DNA from: G963676655 sp963676655
GTDB lineage: Bacteria; Verrucomicrobiota; Lentisphaeria; Victivallales; Victivallaceae
Reading direction: 5' to 3'
DNA: 64,000 nt
NCBI GenBank assembly: GCA_963676655.2
Contig: CAXXKX010000003.1
Span: forward strand, 3,472,001-3,536,000
Position numbers and translations under genes: made by a program. Shown one piece after another: positions 17,698 to 27,028 of the stretch. The number at the start of each line of letters is the position of its first letter. Within the stretch, counting starts at the first letter, position 1. The notes beneath the pieces are model-generated. The model searched no databases and was not told where the DNA came from. It was given only the letters and a program-made list of their open reading frames with translations.

Positions 17698-19332
17698 TTA
17701 GTTCCAGATTGATTTCAGGCTGTGAACGATCATTTCAGCAATTACACCCTCTCCACTGCTTAGACGTAAACCTATTTCTTTCGGATTTACGTCTAATTGC
17801 CGCGGCCAGTAATCACGCCCGTTAGCGGAGAACATTTCAACCGAGTTCACATCAATTATCAAAGTTACATTAAAAAACTCCCCCTCGCTGAATATCTCCA
17901 CCGGCTTGAACACGATGTCATTAAGCTTTATCACATTTTCAGCCGGCTTGAAGATAAATTCATTACCGTGGATTTTTATTCCGCATTTGGTTTTGGTCCT
18001 GACTTTTAACCGGACTAACATCAGCTGATCGCTGTAACGTTCCAGTTCGCTGTTAATGGCTGAATCAGAGGAAAAAATGCTGCCAAAAATATCGATAAGG
18101 CATTTTTTCTTCAGCTTTAAAAGTTCCCTGACCGGTTCAAAACATAATCTCAATCCTTCCGGAAAGCTGTGCAGCGACAACTCAACCGGGAGTGACATAC
18201 TCATATTGAATTCCTGGGCGGGAATATTGCCCTGTTGCCAGCCGATCATGATCTTCCGGTTTCCCGGAGTATCGTTCCAGCGCTGGAACGCATAAGCGCC
18301 GCCGTCGGCCGGCCTGAAACAGCCGTCCAGAACTTCGCTTTCCGGCTTGAATTCAAAGCCGTCGAACTCTCCGATCAAATACTTGCCGTCGGCCGCGGAA
18401 AATACCCAGCGCGGGTTTGCATAATCACCATCTACCGGCAGCTCAAAAAGTTCCGGGCATTCACCTGTCCCGCTGATGGTAATTTTATGGAGCATTTCCC
18501 ACTCAAGCAGATTTTTCGACCTGAACAGCGCGAAGACCTGATCGTCGCCGTCTTTTTCAAGGTATAGAACCATGATCCAGCCGTCAGTCGGATCGTGCCT
18601 TACTACTTTAGGATCGCGATTTTTAGGGGTGATACACTGAATCAGCGGATTGCCCGGATATTTGGTAAATGACATGCCGCCGTCAGTGCTGTAGGCCATG
18701 CCCTGGGTGTAGTCTGTTGGTTCGGGAGCGTGTTCTCCGGCTGAGGTATAAAAGAGCAGAACCGGCGGATCTTCACCATTCTGCAGCTTTGACGAGTTAT
18801 GCCAGTCAACCACGGCGGAGCCGGAGTACATGGTTCCTGACGCATCTGGAAACAATGCAGTATCCAGCTCTTCCCAGTGCATGAGATCCTGACTGACGGC
18901 GTGACCCCAATGCATGTTGCCCCAGCCGGTTCCAAAAGGATTATGCTGGTAGAAAAGATGCCATTGCATAAAATAATTGACCAGCCCGTTGGGATCATTA
19001 AGCCAGCCGCGCCGACTGGAAAAATGCAGTTGCGGCCGTTCCGGTTCAGAATAGAGCTCACCAAGTCCCTGAGGCGAATCCGTCTGTTCAATACTTGCAA
19101 GAATAGCATTGGGATCGACGTCACCAGTATTTTCCAGTGTAATCTCCAGCTTTTCTCCAAGATATTCTTCGACATTGTAAAACGCGATAAAGTCCGGTTC
19201 CTGCAAACCCGGGACAAAATCAAAATATCTCAGGATCTTTCCCTCGACATTTTGGAAAAACATTTTAACTTTATTTTGACCATCTCCCTTTACCGGGATA
19301 TTCAGGTACTTACGTTTTATTTCAAGAATCAT
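17698..19332 (-). CDS. GH32 beta-fructosidase (sucrose/fructan hydrolase)
   Basis: The 544-residue product has all three catalytic elements of GH32: WLNDPNG (nucleophile Asp, near residue 111), RDP (transition-state stabiliser, ~240) and ECPEL (acid/base Glu, ~292). An N-terminal beta domain of ~90 residues precedes the five-blade propeller and a beta-sandwich follows it. No signal peptide is visible, so it probably acts inside the cell on sucrose, sucrose phosphate or short fructans. I start at ATG 19332 behind AGGGAG; the longer upstream reading lacks a ribosome site. It forms an operon with the downstream kinase. Confidence 0.9.
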   Translation of the reverse strand: MILEIKRKYLNIPVKGDGQNKVKMFFQNVEGKILRYFDFVPGLQEPDFIAFYNVEEYLGEKLEITLENTGDVDPNAILASIEQTDSPQGLGELYSEPERPQLHFSSRRGWLNDPNGLVNYFMQWHLFYQHNPFGTGWGNMHWGHAVSQDLMHWEELDTALFPDASGTMYSGSAVVDWHNSSKLQNGEDPPVLLFYTSAGEHAPEPTDYTQGMAYSTDGGMSFTKYPGNPLIQCITPKNRDPKVVRHDPTDGWIMVLYLEKDGDDQVFALFRSKNLLEWEMLHKITISGTGECPELFELPVDGDYANPRWVFSAADGKYLIGEFDGFEFKPESEVLDGCFRPADGGAYAFQRWNDTPGNRKIMIGWQQGNIPAQEFNMSMSLPVELSLHSFPEGLRLCFEPVRELLKLKKKCLIDIFGSIFSSDSAINSELERYSDQLMLVRLKVRTKTKCGIKIHGNEFIFKPAENVIKLNDIVFKPVEIFSEGEFFNVTLIIDVNSVEMFSANGRDYWPRQLDVNPKEIGLRLSSGEGVIAEMIVHSLKSIWN

Positions 19333-19366
19333 TATTTTTCTCCCTGTAATATTAATGTGCGTACTG

Positions 19367-19395
19367 ATTATATAACCAGGGAGATAGTTTTTCAA
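19367..19395 (-). promoter_or_regulatory. Promoter of the GH32-kinase operon
   Basis: TTGAAA (19395-19390), 17 nt, TATAAT (19372-19367) on the minus strand, 35 nt before the GH32 ATG. It lies entirely between the gene and the IS end at 19464, so the insertion left this promoter intact. Confidence 0.6.
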
Positions 19396-19686
19396 ATGTT
19401 AAAGCAAAACAAATAATTCTTTTGCAATTTACATATTATATTATCAGATAGTTTAAAAATGTCAGAACGGTGTTGTCATTTTGTCATAATTTAAGAGGTA
19501 TTACTTGGTGCTGAAACGCGAATTTAAAGCCTTTAACAAGACTTAGTTTCCTGCTCGTACAGGGGCTTGTAAACCCCTGAAAAATGTCATTGCGATGCCT
19601 TGCAATGGGCGCAATAGCGGTTTCATATCGATGGCCAATGAAAAATTTAAAATCTCATAAGTATCTAGTTTTAATGTATTTACGCA

Positions 19687-19714
19687 TTGACATCTTTTAC
19701 TTTCCTGCTATATT
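19687..19714 (+). promoter_or_regulatory. Transposase promoter inside the IS
   Basis: TTGACA (19687-19692), 16-nt spacer, TATATT (19709-19714). The predicted transcription start is near 19721, which favours the ATG at 19735 over the one at 19720. Confidence 0.55.
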
Positions 19715-19734
19715 ACAAGATGGAAAATTTAAAT

Positions 19735-20997
19735 ATGACAACGACACGAGAACGGTTTTTCGAACCTTTGAAAAACGCCCTTGCAGATGTAAATTCAACC
19801 CGAAAATGTAAAGACTTTGATGATTTTGAATTCATTCAATCCGGAGTCGGACGAGTTCTCGATTCAGTCAAAAGCGGTCGCGACTGGGTCCAGAAACTAC
19901 AGTATTTTATTTCGCACGCCATAACGGTCAATTGTTTTTTCAGCGCATTAAGGAGCAAGCGCCGTTTAACCTTGTTGAATGAGGTAAATTGGCATCTTGT
20001 CAAAAGATGTAATTCAGTTCTTAATGACCCGTTCAAAGAACATGAGGAACTCAACGGTTTCGCATTGTATGCCGCGGATGGACACTATCACAACTGCTCG
20101 TCTCACGAAGATTTATTTGAAGATGGAAAAAAGCATGCGCCTGCAGGAATTTACGCTCTAAACCTCAGAACGGAAAGTCTGCGGTTTCTTGATGTGATGA
20201 GGCCGGACCGGGCAAATAATAAAGTCAAAGAGCATGATATATCGGTAATGAAGCGCCTGCATCCTGAGACCTTGCGAATGGGGGAAGCCAAAGGAACCAA
20301 GGTTGTGATCGCCTATGATTCGGCAATCATTGATTATGCACTGTGGCACCGCTGGAAACGGGGTAAAGGCATTTATACCATTACCATGGCAAAAGCCAAT
20401 CTGAAATTACTGGTTACCGGGGAGCGGCAATTCGAACGTAGTGACCCTCGCAATAACGGGGTGGTTAAAGACTTGTTCGTTGGCAACAGCAGCTCCGGTT
20501 TATTGAGAAAAATTATTTATATCGACCCGGTTGACGGCACGGAATATATTTTCCTGACCAATGAAATGACCCTGCCTCCGGGATTGATCGCATTTATCTA
20601 TAAAAGAAGATGGGATATTGAAAAATTATATGACGTTAAAAAAAATAAGTTTGACGAAAACAAAGCCTGGGGTAAAAGCGTCGAAACGAAGTGTCAACAA
20701 GCTAATTTTATCTGCATCACCCATAACCTGATGTTGCTGCTTGAACAAATTCTTGAAGACAATGAAGGGATACGCGATGAAAAATTGATTCAAAGAATTA
20801 TGATCAGAAAACAGGAGCAGACGGCTCTGGCAAAACAGGCAAACAGAGCTATGAATTCATTAGTTTATGAATGGAACAGGCCGTCCCAGAGAAGCTTTCA
20901 GTTCATTCGCTGGTTGCGCAACGAGATCAACATTCAAGCTTCCTGGCAGGACTCTATTGTGCGTTTAAGACCGCTTATGGCAAGGTATTTGAATTGA
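19735..20997 (+). CDS. IS4-family transposase
   Basis: The ~420-residue DDE transposase has the IS4 signature Y-X2-R-X3-E-X6-K (YKRRWDIEKLYDVKK), supplying the catalytic Glu. Candidate catalytic Asp residues are in YAADGHYHN and VIAYDSAIID. The frame is intact, so the element may be active. An upstream ATG at 19720 is in frame but falls at the predicted transcription start. The stop lies just inside the right inverted repeat. Confidence 0.88.
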   Translation: MTTTRERFFEPLKNALADVNSTRKCKDFDDFEFIQSGVGRVLDSVKSGRDWVQKLQYFISHAITVNCFFSALRSKRRLTLLNEVNWHLVKRCNSVLNDPFKEHEELNGFALYAADGHYHNCSSHEDLFEDGKKHAPAGIYALNLRTESLRFLDVMRPDRANNKVKEHDISVMKRLHPETLRMGEAKGTKVVIAYDSAIIDYALWHRWKRGKGIYTITMAKANLKLLVTGERQFERSDPRNNGVVKDLFVGNSSSGLLRKIIYIDPVDGTEYIFLTNEMTLPPGLIAFIYKRRWDIEKLYDVKKNKFDENKAWGKSVETKCQQANFICITHNLMLLLEQILEDNEGIRDEKLIQRIMIRKQEQTALAKQANRAMNSLVYEWNRPSQRSFQFIRWLRNEINIQASWQDSIVRLRPLMARYLN

Positions 20998-21023
20998 ATA
21001 TGACAACACCGTTCTTTATATTA

Positions 21024-22025
21024 TTACTTAAGGCACATTTTAATAAGATCGTCAACATTTCCGGAGGCTAGACATTCAACCGTGTCGGCCGCGCCGTAAT
21101 ATATTTTTACCTCTCCTGAATCCTCCAGTACCATGCCACCCGGGAAAATTACCTCACTGCGAAAACCTGATTTTTCATATGATTCGGTCGGAGTGAGAAT
21201 TGGTGTTTTGCAGAGTCCGATAATTTTTGTCGGGTCATTTAAGTCAAGCAGCATGATCCCGCCATAGTATATTTTGTTCCAGCATGGATGCCAGGCCGGC
21301 AGTTCATGATCAATTATATTGACGGTGTGAAATGTGGTCAGCCAGCCTTTTTCAGTTTTTACCGGCGGGGCAGCCGGACCGATTTTGCCGTTACACCATG
21401 GAATTTGTTCGGTTGCCAGCAGTAATTTATGATCTCCCCAGTAACGACAGTCAGGAGATTGCGATATCCAAATGTCAAATGCTTCCTTCTCAAATCTGCC
21501 GTAAACCGGGAACGGTCGTTCCAGACGAATAAATTTGTCATTGATCTTGTCCGGGAACAGTACCATGTTCCGGTTATCCGGAACGGTCATGGTCAGAATC
21601 TCAAACTCGTCGAAATCATCGGTAACGGCAATGCCGCCGCGAATTCCCCACGGCGTGTTGATTGCAAAACACATATAAACCCTGCCGTCAATTACCGTTA
21701 AACGCGGATCATAAGCGTGTGTGGCTTCCTTGGTTTTCATTTCAAAACATGGTTGATCTTGAACCTCCCAGTTGATGCCGTCGTCGCTGAAAGCCAGGCC
21801 GATGTTTGTGTATAACGGAGGAAAAGTTTTGCCGTTGACCGGCGGGAATTCCGGATATTTAGTAAAATGTTCGGTCCAGGCTGCTTGATCTGAGCCGTAA
21901 TCATTGCGGAACGCCATAACATATTTGCCATTGAATTTGGTAACACCGGCATTGAAAACCAATTGACTGTCAAACGGTACGTTTGCTTTACTGAGAACAG
22001 GATTGCCCGGATATTTTTTCAACAT
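21024..22025 (-). CDS. GH130-family beta-mannoside phosphorylase-like protein
   Basis: The 333-residue product matches GH130: an N-terminal YPGNPVLSK, AFSDDGINWE, AYDPRLTVIDG containing the conserved catalytic Asp (~residue 107), RNMVLFPDKINDKFIRLERPFPVYG, and the C-terminal YYGAADTVECLA. GH130 enzymes phosphorolyse beta-mannosides to mannose-1-phosphate, though some hydrolyse. No signal peptide is seen, so it should be cytoplasmic. It is the last gene of the cluster with the GH123-like protein (62 nt upstream), suggesting mannose-containing glycans. The exact linkage is unknown. Confidence 0.88.
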   Translation of the reverse strand: MLKKYPGNPVLSKANVPFDSQLVFNAGVTKFNGKYVMAFRNDYGSDQAAWTEHFTKYPEFPPVNGKTFPPLYTNIGLAFSDDGINWEVQDQPCFEMKTKEATHAYDPRLTVIDGRVYMCFAINTPWGIRGGIAVTDDFDEFEILTMTVPDNRNMVLFPDKINDKFIRLERPFPVYGRFEKEAFDIWISQSPDCRYWGDHKLLLATEQIPWCNGKIGPAAPPVKTEKGWLTTFHTVNIIDHELPAWHPCWNKIYYGGIMLLDLNDPTKIIGLCKTPILTPTESYEKSGFRSEVIFPGGMVLEDSGEVKIYYGAADTVECLASGNVDDLIKMCLK

Positions 22026-22087
22026 GAGATATTTTCTCCATGAATAGAGCTTGATGATTGATTATATATTTTAGCATAATAGCTGAA

Positions 22088-25000
22088 TTATTTTTGCAAT
22101 TGCAAAATCAAATCCGCAGCCTTTTTCCGGAATTCTTCCGCCAGACGGAAGTTGTTGTGGTTGTTGATAATTTTTTCCGGAGTTTCTTTTAGAAGTTGTT
22201 CCGCCTGTTTTACCAGAGACAGGTGTTTCCCGGCTTTTTTTGCCTGTTTTGCGACTTTCTCAAGTTTATCGTAATATTTCAGGTCGTTAAACCCGGTTAG
22301 GAAGCATTCGTTTCTGACAGTGGAAAAGGGTTCACCGAACAGCATCATATAGTTGCCGTTTGAAGCATTACGCCAGCCGTTGGGATAACCGCTCGGAGCA
22401 CTGTATGCAACCCATAATGAGATTCGATCCACTTTGCGGAATTCCCCGCGCCAGGCATGGAGCCGGTAATAACTGTAAAGGTCACTGTTTATACCGGTGT
22501 TACAACGGTATATCCAGATTTTCCTGCCGGTTTTGCGCAATTTTGAAACAAGTTCAGCGAAGCCTTTTTTACTCAACAGACCTTCCCAGAAATTCCAGAC
22601 ATCAATGTAGGGGATAAATTGATAGAGGTCTTTTGCTTCAAGCACTGAGCTGAAAGAGAGAGTTGTAACCATTTCGGGAGCCGCTTCTCTGGTCATTTTA
22701 CATGCATCAAGGATAATCGGAAGCGGGGCGCTGTGTTTGCTGTGAGCTGGTTCGTCTTCGACTTCCACGATAAAATCTTCCGGGGCTATTCCGGCTTTTT
22801 TCCGGACCTCGTCAATCATTCTTACCCAGTTTTTAAATCCGTTTTTCCATGCATCGCTGCCCACTTTGAACTTGTTCTTCCCGAAACGGTTCATGAAAAT
22901 ATGATACATGGAGTAGATTACCATGTGTTTGATCTTGAGGCCGGGACAGTATTCTTCGGCCCATTTACGCTGGTCGGCAAGATTTTTCAGGATACGGTCA
23001 TAATTTTTACCTACAACGTTGCCGTCTTTATCAAACTCAGCTCTTATACCCCATGAACTGACCGGAAAGCAGGTAATTCCCTCATCGAGCATCTGCATTA
23101 CCAACTTTTTGTCTCTGGCGTTGCCGAAGTACAGGAAAGGAGTACGCAACTTACTGGATAATTTGATCGGCAGGACTGTAAATTCGACAGGAATGGACTG
23201 TATTTGCGGAAGTTTTGAGATTTTGCGTGGAAATAAACTTGGTTCGCTCAACGGAATTACATGCAGGAAACCTTTGTAGATACCCGGTTCGACGTTACGG
23301 CAATCAAACTTGTAATAAAACAATGCCGAATCTTTGGCCGGGGCGGTTACGACTTGTGATTTATCAATTTCCACCAGGGGATCAAAACGGACTGCGGTTC
23401 CGGCTTCGTCAGTTTCTTTAATCCGGATAGCCCGGAGACATTTGATCTTATCAGCTGGAAATCTTGTCCGTTCATTTTTCAGACCCGGTTTTTCATCCGC
23501 CCGGTTAATTTTTTCGCTGCAAAGTAACACTTGATATTCGGCCGCGTGGTTTGTAAGGTTGGTTATTGCCAGCGGGAATGAACATGTTTCATTGACCGCG
23601 GCGGAAAATTCAAGTTTTGCCGGTGGAGCCGCCAACTGTTCGGGCAGCAGGGGAATGGTCGGGGCGCGGTGTGCGGCCGGTCTGGTAACAACAAATTTCC
23701 GGTCCGCAAGTTTCGCAAACTTTATCTGATCTTTAATGGATATTAATTGATTATAGAAGTCGCCGAGCTTTAACGAATTCATTTTTTTCAGGCTTGACTT
23801 CAATCCTGTTCCTGCCGCCGGAGGTAAAGTGTCTATCTCCTTTTTCAGCACGGCTAGTTGTTCCGCGGCCCATTTTCCCGGATCGCCAAAGAACATTCGA
23901 CCGTATTCACTAAGCGCGTGAAAGCTGCTGGTCATTGGGGACCAGCATGAAAGTTCCCGGTTTTGTTTACGCTGGCGGCAGACGTTCAGGCGCGGTTTCA
24001 GGCTGTTTTCAATAATATGGGTCCACATCAAGTTCCATGGAATTTTCAGTTCAATCGACCAGAAATTTTTATCGCGATGAATTTTTGCCTCCCATTGTCC
24101 GTATAATGAAGTCATTTCTTTTATTCCGTCTCCAGTATAGCGGCCGCCCCCCGGGCCGACGGCAAACTGCATGAAGGATGATTCCAGGGCAGGGCCGATG
24201 AATACCTCGACGACATCGCTTTTCCAGATACCGGTACCGTTGCCGGTAATCGATGTGTTTAATGCTTTCATATCCGGGTCAAGACACTTGACACCAAGGT
24301 AAAGATCTTTACCATTGCGAAAAATTTTAAATTCACTGCCGATGTGTGCGGGCTGTTTACTGCCGAGCCGGATGAACCCGGTTTGGGCAGGAAGTTTTTG
24401 CCAGCATTGATCGTCCAGTTTGCCATCCATCTTCGGGATGGCGGATAATGCCGGAACCTGAACCATTTTTTCCTGCGATACCGCCGGTTTTGGTGATGCT
24501 GTCTTTTCGGCTGAAAAAGCCGCAAGTTTGTCCGGAGCTTTTTCCACAACGACATTGTCCACCTGAACATAGTCCCCCTCTTTATACATAATTTTGCCAT
24601 AGCGCTCATCCCACCAGAAGGCGACTATGATACCGGCTCTTTTGCCGTTTGTTGAGGTCCGGAATGTTCCCTCAACCTTGCTCCATTTGCCGGTTTGTAC
24701 CGTCACCGGGGTAGAGAAATTGACTTTCAGCCTTTTTCTTTTGGCTTTCCATAATTCATTTACTCCGGCTTCAACCTCTTCCACCTTGACAATTGTTTTC
24801 GGCTGGTTGCCTTTCAGCATCAGAGAGAACTTGTATTCGGTGTCCGGGGTTACCGGGAAACCCGGAATTTCCCGGTTGCCGCCGATAAATAACGCAATAC
24901 TGGTTCGCTTGCCGTGTGCGCCTTTTTCAAGTTGTAAAATCTCTATTTTAGCGAATCTGCCGCTTTTGCCGTCTGTGCCGCCGGAAAGTTTGAAGGTGCC

Positions 25001-25123
25001 GGATTTTGCGAGAACGCGTCCAAGTATTTTTCCTTCAAAATTGCCGTTTTCAACAATATTCCCAGCATTACAGAGGCTGAAGCTGAATAGCAAAACTGCA
25101 ATCAGTAAAAATCTTTTTTTCAT
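22088..25123 (-). CDS. Secreted GH123/DUF4091-like protein with two carbohydrate-binding modules
   Basis: The 1011-residue protein begins with a signal peptide ending SLCNA (about residue 20). Residues ~21-215 form a CBM4-type jelly roll (NIVENGNFEG to YVQVDNVVVEK). Residues ~228-420 are CBM9-like (KMDGKLDDQCWQKLPA). The C-terminal half resembles the DUF4091/GH123 barrel, with EVEDEPAHSK near residue 787 as candidate catalytic acids and a YIDVWNFWE strand. GH123 members are beta-N-acetylgalactosaminidases, but this assignment is by pattern only and substrate is uncertain. It follows a pseudopilin gene by 272 nt and precedes the GH130 gene; the gap holds small inverted repeats but no gene. Confidence 0.75.
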   Translation of the reverse strand: MKKRFLLIAVLLFSFSLCNAGNIVENGNFEGKILGRVLAKSGTFKLSGGTDGKSGRFAKIEILQLEKGAHGKRTSIALFIGGNREIPGFPVTPDTEYKFSLMLKGNQPKTIVKVEEVEAGVNELWKAKRKRLKVNFSTPVTVQTGKWSKVEGTFRTSTNGKRAGIIVAFWWDERYGKIMYKEGDYVQVDNVVVEKAPDKLAAFSAEKTASPKPAVSQEKMVQVPALSAIPKMDGKLDDQCWQKLPAQTGFIRLGSKQPAHIGSEFKIFRNGKDLYLGVKCLDPDMKALNTSITGNGTGIWKSDVVEVFIGPALESSFMQFAVGPGGGRYTGDGIKEMTSLYGQWEAKIHRDKNFWSIELKIPWNLMWTHIIENSLKPRLNVCRQRKQNRELSCWSPMTSSFHALSEYGRMFFGDPGKWAAEQLAVLKKEIDTLPPAAGTGLKSSLKKMNSLKLGDFYNQLISIKDQIKFAKLADRKFVVTRPAAHRAPTIPLLPEQLAAPPAKLEFSAAVNETCSFPLAITNLTNHAAEYQVLLCSEKINRADEKPGLKNERTRFPADKIKCLRAIRIKETDEAGTAVRFDPLVEIDKSQVVTAPAKDSALFYYKFDCRNVEPGIYKGFLHVIPLSEPSLFPRKISKLPQIQSIPVEFTVLPIKLSSKLRTPFLYFGNARDKKLVMQMLDEGITCFPVSSWGIRAEFDKDGNVVGKNYDRILKNLADQRKWAEEYCPGLKIKHMVIYSMYHIFMNRFGKNKFKVGSDAWKNGFKNWVRMIDEVRKKAGIAPEDFIVEVEDEPAHSKHSAPLPIILDACKMTREAAPEMVTTLSFSSVLEAKDLYQFIPYIDVWNFWEGLLSKKGFAELVSKLRKTGRKIWIYRCNTGINSDLYSYYRLHAWRGEFRKVDRISLWVAYSAPSGYPNGWRNASNGNYMMLFGEPFSTVRNECFLTGFNDLKYYDKLEKVAKQAKKAGKHLSLVKQAEQLLKETPEKIINNHNNFRLAEEFRKKAADLILQLQK

Positions 25124-25395
25124 TTGTATTATATTTCTTGTTTATTTTGCGGTTGATTATATATACTTTATAAGCTTGAAATTTAAACTTTTTTTCGTAC
25201 CCTGACGGTGCCGAATCGCTCCTTGTGAATTCCTGGTTAGCTCTGCTAGCCCAAAACTTACAAAATGCAATTCTGCATCCGCCATCATCACGTAAAAAGT
25301 CAAATTTCTTCAAGCATAAAGCATAAGCTGTATTTCTTGACTGCAATGTTTTAGCTAAAACAAACTGGATCACTTTTTCAGAATAACTGCAAACA

Positions 25396-26136
25396 TCACG
25401 GAACAATGACGTATTGGCTTCTTTCAGCAAAATTTTTGTCACGATATCTTGCCCAGTTATGACTGGTATAGGTCTTTGCCGCGGCTTCAAAAAATTGGTC
25501 TCCGATGATTTGTCCCACGTGTCCGTCGAGGAAGCCGGCATTCATTACGCCGTTATGGGCCATATAGAAGTAGTTGGTCCCGGCTGTCCACATTGATACG
25601 GAGCAGATATTGTATCCATAACTGGCCGCGGTTGGACTTCCGCTAAACGAGTCGCCGATTTGAAAATAGGTGGAATGATTCCGGATTTTTTTCAATAAAA
25701 GGAAGTAAACCCGATAGTTGCTGTTGTCGTAAGTCAATGTAGTATAAGCTCTGCTCCAGTAAGCTGATGGCGTACTGTCCAGATTAACCCGTGAACCATA
25801 GGTGTAAAAACCATTATTCCCGCCCTGATCGGCCACCGGACCGCGGGAAGAACAGCGCACCAAATCCCAATTTTCCTTGAGATAGTTGAGTTTCCAGTAA
25901 ATGTCAATCCATCTGCCGTATTTTGCCCCCAACTGCAGTGTTTCGTCATGGTCGTTACTGTAAAATTTCATTGCCATGAGAATCTGCTTCTGGTTACTTA
26001 CGCATCTGATCGATTTTGCTTTGTCCCTGGCTTTGTTGAGCGAGGGCAGCAGCATGGAGGCGAGGATTGCAATGATCGCAATCACAACGAGAAGTTCTAT
26101 AAGTGTGAACCTCTTCATACTTTCTGTAACTTTCAT
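25396..26136 (-). CDS. Prepilin-type N-terminal / H-X9-DG pseudopilin (P3)
   Basis: The 246-residue protein has FTLIELLVVIAIIAILASML after a short basic leader; Arg stands at -1. HNGVMNAGFLDGH is the H-X9-DG box. ATG 26136 has a good AAGGAG. The region 25124-25395 downstream leads to the GH123-like gene on the same strand, and the PflA-type activase lies 74 nt upstream, so one transcript could cover glycyl radical enzyme, activase, pseudopilin and hydrolases. It is the only pseudopilin here encoded on the minus strand. Confidence 0.85.
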   Translation of the reverse strand: MKVTESMKRFTLIELLVVIAIIAILASMLLPSLNKARDKAKSIRCVSNQKQILMAMKFYSNDHDETLQLGAKYGRWIDIYWKLNYLKENWDLVRCSSRGPVADQGGNNGFYTYGSRVNLDSTPSAYWSRAYTTLTYDNSNYRVYFLLLKKIRNHSTYFQIGDSFSGSPTAASYGYNICSVSMWTAGTNYFYMAHNGVMNAGFLDGHVGQIIGDQFFEAAAKTYTSHNWARYRDKNFAERSQYVIVP

Positions 26137-26210
26137 TTTGGTCTCCTTTTTTTTTGTTTTAACCTCATATAGCGGAAATTGATTTCTCAGTAAGCATTAA
26201 CCATAAAGTT

Positions 26211-27026
26211 TCACGGTGCGGGTAATCCCAGTGTTTTGTATTTCATAACCGCTTTATGGTATGGCAGAAAACAGACATCACTGATATTATCAAGTTTCCT
26301 GATAAAACTTACAATTGAATTGATACTTTTGCAATCCGTATTAAACCCGGGAATGAAAGGAATCCTGATTTCTATCGGTATGCCGCAGGTGGACACACGA
26401 CGCAGATTATCAAGTGCCAAGCGATTTGATGCCCCGGTTTTTTTCAGATGAATAGCTTCATTAGTGTGTTTCAGGTCGTATAAAAAAATATCAGTGTAAG
26501 GTAATACGGCTTCAAAAGCTTTCCAGTCGACCGACCCTGATGTATCGATGGCACAGTGAATATTTTCACGTTTGAGCTGCTTGAACAATGCCGCGCAGAA
26601 TTTATCCTGCAGCAGCGGTTCTCCACCGGAGAGCGTGCATCCGCCTCCGGATACTTCATAGAAAGTCCGGTCTTCAATAACGGCGGCAACGGTTTGTGCC
26701 ACGCTTAACTCCTGCCCGTAATATTCCAGGGCTTCCATTAAACATGCTTCGACACATTTCCCGCATGCTCGACAGCGTTCACGGCTAAAGACATGCTGTC
26801 CATTGTCAGGATCAATAGTGTGTGCTGTATTCGGACATACCGTTATGCATCTGCCGCAGTTAATGCATCTATTCCGGTAAAAACCTATTTCCGGTTCCGG
26901 AGCGATACTCTCCGGATTATGGCACCAGTCACAACTCAAGGGACATCCTTTCATAAACACGGTAGTCCTGATCCCGGGGCCGTCATGCACGGCCATCCGC
27001 TTTATATCAACAATGCGTCCGTTCAT
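26211..27026 (-). CDS. Glycyl radical enzyme activase (PflA-type radical SAM)
   Basis: The 271-residue product has the activase motif HDGPGIRTTVFMKGCPLSCDWC, with the radical SAM C-X3-C-X2-C cluster. A ferredoxin-like insert with two further 4Fe-4S motifs follows (CINCGRCITVC and CRACGKCVEAC), typical of activases other than pyruvate formate-lyase's own. SGGGCTLSGGEPLLQ is the SAM-binding GGE motif. It makes the glycyl radical on the enzyme encoded 2 nt upstream, and translation is likely coupled. It is slightly shorter at the C-terminus than most homologues I know. Confidence 0.9.
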   Translation of the reverse strand: MNGRIVDIKRMAVHDGPGIRTTVFMKGCPLSCDWCHNPESIAPEPEIGFYRNRCINCGRCITVCPNTAHTIDPDNGQHVFSRERCRACGKCVEACLMEALEYYGQELSVAQTVAAVIEDRTFYEVSGGGCTLSGGEPLLQDKFCAALFKQLKRENIHCAIDTSGSVDWKAFEAVLPYTDIFLYDLKHTNEAIHLKKTGASNRLALDNLRRVSTCGIPIEIRIPFIPGFNTDCKSINSIVSFIRKLDNISDVCFLPYHKAVMKYKTLGLPAP

Positions 27027-27028
27027 GC

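Larger units (their letters stand above)
19464..21015 (+). mobile_element. Complete IS4-family insertion sequence
   Basis: The element is 1552 bp, bounded by perfect 16-bp terminal inverted repeats: AGAACGGTGTTGTCAT at 19464-19479 and its complement at 21000-21015. It encodes one intact DDE transposase. No clear target-site duplication is visible next to the ends. It sits between the GH32 promoter and the 3' end of the GH130 gene, 8 nt beyond the GH130 stop, without breaking either. Confidence 0.9.

Noticed and set aside
19455..21024. Target-site duplication of the IS4 element
   Set aside because: The bases flanking the 16-bp inverted repeats do not match each other.
25068..25541. 157-codon minus-strand open frame
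   Set aside because: It overlaps both the pseudopilin P3 end and the GH123-like start in another frame, and shows no recognisable domain.
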